This document shows, piece after piece, positions 41,186-44,787 of a stretch of 44,787 nucleotides of DNA. The stretch's first letter is position 1. Every line of letters begins with the position of its first letter. Source of the stretch: a bacterium (GTDB taxonomy: Bacteria; Bacillota; Bacilli; Lactobacillales; Streptococcaceae); NCBI GenBank assembly GCA_905221385.1, contig CAJNCV010000015.1, positions 1-44,787 on the forward strand, in the 5' to 3' direction. A program made the position numbers and the translations under genes. Below the pieces are notes generated by a model. That model did no database searches. It was not told the DNA's origin and was given only the letters and a program-made list of their open reading frames with translations.

Positions 41186-41206
41186 AAAAGCCCTATTTGG
41201 ATAGGG
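41182..41206 (-). terminator. possible minus-strand terminator between divergent promoters
   Basis: The dyad CCCTAT-TTGG-ATAGGG (41191-41206) is followed on the minus strand by C and seven T. It could stop antisense transcripts coming from the pbp2A side before they enter the RluA-family gene. The stem is only six pairs, so confidence is low. Confidence 0.4.
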
Positions 41207-41219
41207 AGTAGCTAAATTC

Positions 41220-41248
41220 TTGAGTTCCTATGGTGAAGATGATAAAAT
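41220..41248 (+). promoter_or_regulatory. pbp2A promoter, predicted leaderless
   Basis: -35 TTGAGT (41220-41225), 17-base spacer, -10 TAAAAT (41243-41248) with upstream TGA as extended -10. Then AAACGC and the ATG at 41255. Confidence 0.7.
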
Positions 41249-41254
41249 AAACGC

Positions 41255-43450
41255 ATGAAATTAGATAAATTATTTGAGAAGTTTCTTTCTCTCTTTAAAA
41301 AAGAAACGAATGAATCAGCGGAGTCTGATTCGACTAGCATGCGTCGTTCACGGAGCGACAGAAAAAAATTGTCCCAAGTAGGCCCGATTCGGAAATTTTG
41401 GCGTCGTTATCATCTGACAAAGATCGTCATCATTTTAGGGTTAAGTGCAGGTTTGCTAGTAGGAACCTACCTATTTGCAATAGCCAAGTCGACCAATGTC
41501 AATGATTTGCAAAATGCCTTGAAAACGCGAACTCTGATTTTTGACCGCGAAGAAAAAGAGGCAGGAGCCCTATCAGGTCAAAAGGGAACCTATGTTGAAC
41601 TGACAGATATCAGTAAAGACTTGCAAAATGCTGTCGTCGCGACAGAGGACCGTTCCTTTTATAAAAATGATGGGATTAACTACGGTCGTTTCTTTCTAGC
41701 TATCCTTACAGCGGGTCGTTCTGGAGGGGGGTCCACCATCACTCAACAGTTGGCGAAAAATGCCTATCTTTCCCAGGACCAGACCGTTGAACGGAAGGCC
41801 AAGGAGTTTTTCCTTGCCTTAGAGTTGACCAAGAAATACAGCAAGGAGCAAATCCTTACTATGTACCTCAATAATGCCTACTTTGGAAATGGGATATGGG
41901 GTGTTGAAGATGCAAGTAAGAAATATTTCGGTGTATCGGCTTCACAACTAACGCTTGATCAGGCGGCCACTCTAGCAGGGATGCTCAAGGGACCAGAATT
42001 GTATAATCCATTAAATTCTGTTGAGACTTCGACCAACCGTAGGGATACTGTTTTGCAAAATATGGTTGCAGCGGGTTATATTGATAAAAATCAAGAGACC
42101 GAAGCGGCTGGAGTAGATATGGCTTCTCAACTGCAAGATAAGTATGAGGGTAAAATTTCTGATTATCGTTACCCATCTTATTTTGACGCAGTAGTCAACG
42201 AAGCAGTATCCAAGTATAATCTCACAGAAGAGGAAATTGTCAACAACGGCTATCGAATCTACACAGAGCTTGACCAAAACTACCAAGCCAACATGCAGGT
42301 TGTTTACGAAAATACCTCACTATTTCCAAAGGCAGAAGACGGAACACATGCTGAATCAGGTAGTGTTGCTTTAGAGCCTAAAACAGGTGGGGTGCGTAGC
42401 GTTGTTGGTAGCGTAGCTGACGATGACAAACCAGGCTTCCGCAATTTCAACTATGCCACTCAGTCTAAGCGTAGCCCAGGCTCAACTATCAAACCTTTAG
42501 TGGTTTATACGCCTGCAGTAGAAGCAGGATGGGCCTTAAACAAGCAACTGGATAATCATACGATGCAGTACGATAGTTATCAAGTGGACAACTATGCAGG
42601 GATTAAGACTTCGCCTGAAGTACCTATGTATCAGGCTTTGGCTGAATCACTCAATTTACCGGCAGTTGCGACTGTAAATGCATTAGGTATTGACAAAGCT
42701 TTTGACGCTGGGGAGAGATTTGGTCTGAATATGGAAAATGTTGATCGAGTTCTTGGAGTCGCTCTCGGTGGAGGCGTAGAAACGAATCCCCTCCAGATGG
42801 CGCAAGCCTATGCAGCCTTTGCTAATGAAGGTCTGATGCCTGAAGCGCATTTTATCACTCGTATTGAAAATGCCAGTGGTCAGGTTATCAAGAGTCATAA
42901 AAATTCTCAAAAACGAGTGATTGATAAGTCGGTAGCCGATAAAATGACCAGCATGATGCTAGGGACATTTACCAATGGTACAGGAATTAGTTCATCGCCA
43001 ACAGATTATGTTATGGCTGGAAAGACAGGTACTACTGAGGCTGCTTTTAATTCAGTATATACTAGTGACCAGTGGGTGATTGGTTATACTCCAGATGTGG
43101 TAATTACCCACTGGCTCGGCTTCCCGACGACGGATGAGAACCATTATCTAGCAGGTTCGACCTCAAATGGAGCAGCCCATGTCTTTAGAAGTATGGCTAA
43201 TACCATTTTGCCATACACTCCAGGTAGCACTTTTACAGTTGAGAATGCTTATAAACAAAATGGTATTGAACCAGAAAATACGAAAAAGCAGGTTGTTGAA
43301 AATGAGACAAATCAGTCTGAGGATCCGATAGGAGATATTCGTAGTCGTGCACAAAATCTTGTAGATGAAGCAGGACGTGCGATTTCAGAAGCTAAAATAA
43401 AAGAAAAAGCCCAGACAATATGGGACTCAATCCTTAATCTATTTCGTTAA
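41255..43450 (+). CDS. pbp2A: class A penicillin-binding protein 2A
   Basis: A 731-residue bifunctional cell-wall synthase. It has a cytoplasmic tail (1-55), one membrane helix (about 57-78), the glycosyltransferase domain (VVATEDRSFYKNDGINYG with the catalytic Glu, GGSTITQQLAKN, ALELTKKYSKEQILTMYLN), and the transpeptidase domain: SPGSTIKP with the active Ser, SLN (in ALAESLNLPA) and AGKTGTTE as the KTG box. The C-terminus is a charged linker and short amphipathic end. It polymerises lipid II and cross-links peptides; beta-lactams bind the active Ser. Its place before rpmG-secE-nusG matches pneumococcal pbp2A. No ribosome site is seen; a leaderless message is predicted. Confidence 0.94.
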   Translation: MKLDKLFEKFLSLFKKETNESAESDSTSMRRSRSDRKKLSQVGPIRKFWRRYHLTKIVIILGLSAGLLVGTYLFAIAKSTNVNDLQNALKTRTLIFDREEKEAGALSGQKGTYVELTDISKDLQNAVVATEDRSFYKNDGINYGRFFLAILTAGRSGGGSTITQQLAKNAYLSQDQTVERKAKEFFLALELTKKYSKEQILTMYLNNAYFGNGIWGVEDASKKYFGVSASQLTLDQAATLAGMLKGPELYNPLNSVETSTNRRDTVLQNMVAAGYIDKNQETEAAGVDMASQLQDKYEGKISDYRYPSYFDAVVNEAVSKYNLTEEEIVNNGYRIYTELDQNYQANMQVVYENTSLFPKAEDGTHAESGSVALEPKTGGVRSVVGSVADDDKPGFRNFNYATQSKRSPGSTIKPLVVYTPAVEAGWALNKQLDNHTMQYDSYQVDNYAGIKTSPEVPMYQALAESLNLPAVATVNALGIDKAFDAGERFGLNMENVDRVLGVALGGGVETNPLQMAQAYAAFANEGLMPEAHFITRIENASGQVIKSHKNSQKRVIDKSVADKMTSMMLGTFTNGTGISSSPTDYVMAGKTGTTEAAFNSVYTSDQWVIGYTPDVVITHWLGFPTTDENHYLAGSTSNGAAHVFRSMANTILPYTPGSTFTVENAYKQNGIEPENTKKQVVENETNQSEDPIGDIRSRAQNLVDEAGRAISEAKIKEKAQTIWDSILNLFR

Positions 43451-43455
43451 GAGGC

Positions 43456-43484
43456 TTGTCAAAGCCTAGGTTTCTTGTTATAAT
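43456..43484 (+). promoter_or_regulatory. promoter of rpmG-secE-nusG
   Basis: -35 TTGTCA (43456-43461), 17-base spacer, -10 TATAAT (43479-43484) with an extended TG. The -35 lies in the loop of the small dyad AGGCTT-GTCA-AAGCCT (43452-43467), which follows the pbp2A stop. Confidence 0.75.
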
Positions 43485-43502
43485 AGATAAGATGGAGGCG
43501 TT

Positions 43503-43655
43503 ATGGCACTAAAAAAAGCAAGCCTAGCTTGTACAGTTTGTGGTTCAAGGAATTACTCAATCAAAATTAGTGGGAACCCCAAGCCAACACGACTAGAAGT
43601 AAATAAATTTTGTAAACATTGTGGGAAATATACGACACATAGAGAAACGAGATAG
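43503..43655 (+). CDS. rpmG: 50S ribosomal protein L33, zinc-binding form
   Basis: A 50-residue protein that keeps both Cys pairs (CTVCGSRNY and FCKHCGKY), so it is the zinc-dependent C+ form of L33. The ending KYTTHRETR is typical. GGAGG lies six bases before the ATG. It is the first gene of the rpmG-secE-nusG group, with secE starting ten bases after its stop. Streptococci usually carry further rpmG copies elsewhere, often including zinc-free ones. Confidence 0.95.
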   Translation: MALKKASLACTVCGSRNYSIKISGNPKPTRLEVNKFCKHCGKYTTHRETR

Positions 43656-43664
43656 GAGAGAACG

Positions 43665-43841
43665 ATGGGTTTTATTAAGGATATTTTTAAACTTCTTAAA
43701 GAAACAACATGGCCAACTCGCAAGGAAAGCTGGAGAGATTTTCGCTCAATTATGGAATACACAGCCTTCTTTGTGGTTATCATTTACATTTTTGACCAGT
43801 TGATTGTTTCAGGTTTGATTCGATTTATTAACATTTTTTAG
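43665..43841 (+). CDS. secE: preprotein translocase subunit SecE
   Basis: A 58-residue protein with an N-terminal amphipathic helix (FIKDIFKLLKETTWPTRKES, the conserved TWPTRKE) and one membrane helix (about 31-52). It is an essential part of the SecYEG channel. TAGGAGAG lies before the ATG and overlaps the rpmG stop codon. Confidence 0.95.
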   Translation: MGFIKDIFKLLKETTWPTRKESWRDFRSIMEYTAFFVVIIYIFDQLIVSGLIRFINIF

Positions 43842-43898
43842 AAGAAAAGTGGAGAACTTCTGCTAGCTTTCTTCTATATATGTATGAAAGGAAATATC

Positions 43899-44435
43899 AT
43901 GGATAGTTTTGACAAGGGATGGTTTGTTCTACAAACTTATTCTGGTTATGAAAATAAGGTAAAAGAAAATCTATTGCAACGTGCACAAACATATAACATG
44001 TTGGATAATATTCTACGCGTTGAGATTCCAACACAAACCGTGCAAGTTGAGAAAAATGGAAAGAAAAAGGAAGTTGAAGAGAATCGCTTTCCAGGTTATG
44101 TCCTTGTAGAAATGGTCATGACCGATGAAGCATGGTTCGTCGTTCGAAACACACCTAACGTAACAGGATTCGTCGGCTCGCACGGGAACAGATCCAAGCC
44201 AACTCCACTATTGGAACAAGAAATTCGTGATATTCTGGTTTCAATGGGACAAACTGTCCAAGAGTTTGATATTGATGTTGAAGTTGGCCAGACAGTCCGC
44301 ATCATTGATGGTGCTTTTGCGGACTACACAGGTAAAATTACTGAAATTGATAACAACAAAGTGAAAATGATTATCTCTATGTTCGGTAATGATACGATTG
44401 CAGAAGTAAACCTTAACCAAATTGCAGAATTATAA
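43899..44435 (+). CDS. nusG: transcription elongation/termination factor NusG
   Basis: A 178-residue protein: the NGN domain (about 1-115, GWFVLQTYSGYENKVKENL, ENRFPGYVLVEM, VRNTPNVTGFVG) and the C-terminal KOW domain (VGQTVRIIDGAFADYTGKI). It binds RNA polymerase and modulates pausing and termination. The start MDSFDKGW at 43899 follows AAAGGAAA; an in-frame ATG at 43884 precedes that ribosome site. A strong terminator follows, so comX downstream is separate. Confidence 0.96.
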   Translation: MDSFDKGWFVLQTYSGYENKVKENLLQRAQTYNMLDNILRVEIPTQTVQVEKNGKKKEVEENRFPGYVLVEMVMTDEAWFVVRNTPNVTGFVGSHGNRSKPTPLLEQEIRDILVSMGQTVQEFDIDVEVGQTVRIIDGAFADYTGKITEIDNNKVKMIISMFGNDTIAEVNLNQIAEL

Positions 44436-44438
44436 CCC

Positions 44439-44463
44439 AGAGAGGCAGTGCCTCTCTTTTTTT
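44439..44463 (+). terminator. nusG terminator
   Basis: Stem AGAGAGG / CCTCTCT around CAGTG, followed by eight T. Confidence 0.88.
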
Positions 44464-44466
44464 GTG

Positions 44467-44533
44467 CAGTTGAGGCAGCGAGAAGTACAGAAGAGGAGAA
44501 GAAGATAAAAAGACGGATGCTTTCTGTTAAACT
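44467..44533 (+). promoter_or_regulatory. comX promoter with ComE-type direct repeat
   Basis: The direct repeat CAGTTGAGG (44467-44475) and CAGAAGAGG (44488-44496) starts 21 bp apart, as expected for ComE, the LytTR regulator activated by competence peptide. Downstream, TCTGTTAAACT (44523-44533) fits an extended -10 with a weak hexamer, as expected for an activator-dependent promoter. Confidence 0.72.
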
Positions 44534-44554
44534 AAATGCAGAAAGGAGAGGTCT

Positions 44555-44787
44555 ATGAATCTGAAAGAGTTGTATGAAGAAAGCAAGGGGATTGTCCATA
44601 AGTGCCGCAAAGAATACCATTTGCATCTGTGGGAGAAAGAGGACTGGGAGCAGGAGGGGATGCTGTGCCTGTATGAGCTGGTCAGTCACCATCCAGAGTT
44701 ACTAGAGGGTGAGCGCCATCAACTATATGTCTGCTTTAAAACCAAATTCCGAAATCGTATCTTGGACTACATCCGCAAACAGGAAAG
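44555..44787 (+). CDS. comX: competence sigma factor ComX (SigX), 5' part
   Basis: The first 77 codons of the alternative sigma factor for late competence genes; the gene runs off the window. NLKELYEE, CRKEYHLHLWEKEDWEQEGM, and FKTKFRNRILDYIRKQE match pneumococcal ComX as I remember it. AAAGGAGAG precedes the ATG. Pneumococcus carries two comX genes next to rRNA/tRNA operons, and the one beside nusG is comX2, so this is probably the equivalent. ComX directs polymerase to cin-boxes such as the one before comGA at 22954. Confidence 0.9.
   Translation, partial: MNLKELYEESKGIVHKCRKEYHLHLWEKEDWEQEGMLCLYELVSHHPELLEGERHQLYVCFKTKFRNRILDYIRKQE

Noticed and set aside
44324..44692. A 122-codon antisense frame across nusG and comX
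   Set aside because: It spans a terminator and two well-identified genes on the other strand and lacks any start signal.

Overview
The window is chromosomal DNA of a low-GC Gram-positive coccus, almost certainly a mitis-group Streptococcus (S. mitis / S. oralis / S. pneumoniae relatives). Three things point there. A 5S rRNA end is followed by a 17-gene tRNA cluster. The gene order tgt - nagA - DUF1033 - comGA-GG - methyltransferase - ackA - rnpA - yidC - khpB - tkt - yajC - phosphatase - MORN protein - adhE - gap - pbp2A - rpmG - secE - nusG - comX follows the pneumococcal chromosome as I remember it. Promoters are of the extended -10 type (TNTGNTATAAT). Species cannot be fixed without a database search.

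Layout. 1-1603: 3' end of 5S rRNA, 17 tRNA genes and a terminator; none of the tRNA genes encodes its CCA tail. 1604-3300: a graveyard of broken insertion sequences (IS200/IS605, ISL3, IS3). 3309-6210: GNAT acetyltransferase, MATE exporter, YebC. 6222-10330: a MarR repressor gene with three 16-bp operator boxes and a heterodimeric ABC exporter with one degenerate ATP site. 10398-12141: PAP2 phosphatase, then a LytTR regulator with a LiaF-like membrane protein. 12247-15200: rpmB, Asp23-family protein, fakA, lipoprotein. 15242-16854: a second IS graveyard, which also holds a decayed fragment of an RluA-type pseudouridine synthase gene. 17040-22918: DUF975 membrane protein, tgt, OatA-type O-acetyltransferase, nagA, DUF1033 protein. 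22954-26688: the competence pilus operon comGA-comGG behind a SigX cin-box. 26721-32556: two methyltransferases, ackA, rnpA-yidC-khpB and one gene I do not recognise. 32666-40226: transketolase, yajC, low-Mr phosphatase, MORN protein, adhE, gap. 40293-44435: RluA-type synthase, pbp2A, rpmG-secE-nusG. 44555-end: the start of comX (sigX), the sigma factor whose own target operon (comG) is in the same window.

How it fits together. Central carbon and fermentation genes (nagA, ackA, tkt, adhE, gap) carry visible control sites: a NagR-like palindrome at nagA, a near-perfect cre at the ackA start point, and repeated TTGTGA half-sites at adhE. Envelope genes (fakA, OatA-type transferase, yidC, pbp2A, LytTR/LiaF-like pair) and RNA/translation genes (tRNAs, rpmB, rnpA, tgt, khpB, rpmG, secE, nusG) make up much of the rest. 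The most unusual pattern is that six genes have their -10 hexamer exactly six nucleotides before the ATG and no usable ribosome binding site, so they are probably transcribed as leaderless mRNAs. No CRISPR array, prophage, conjugative element or restriction system is visible.
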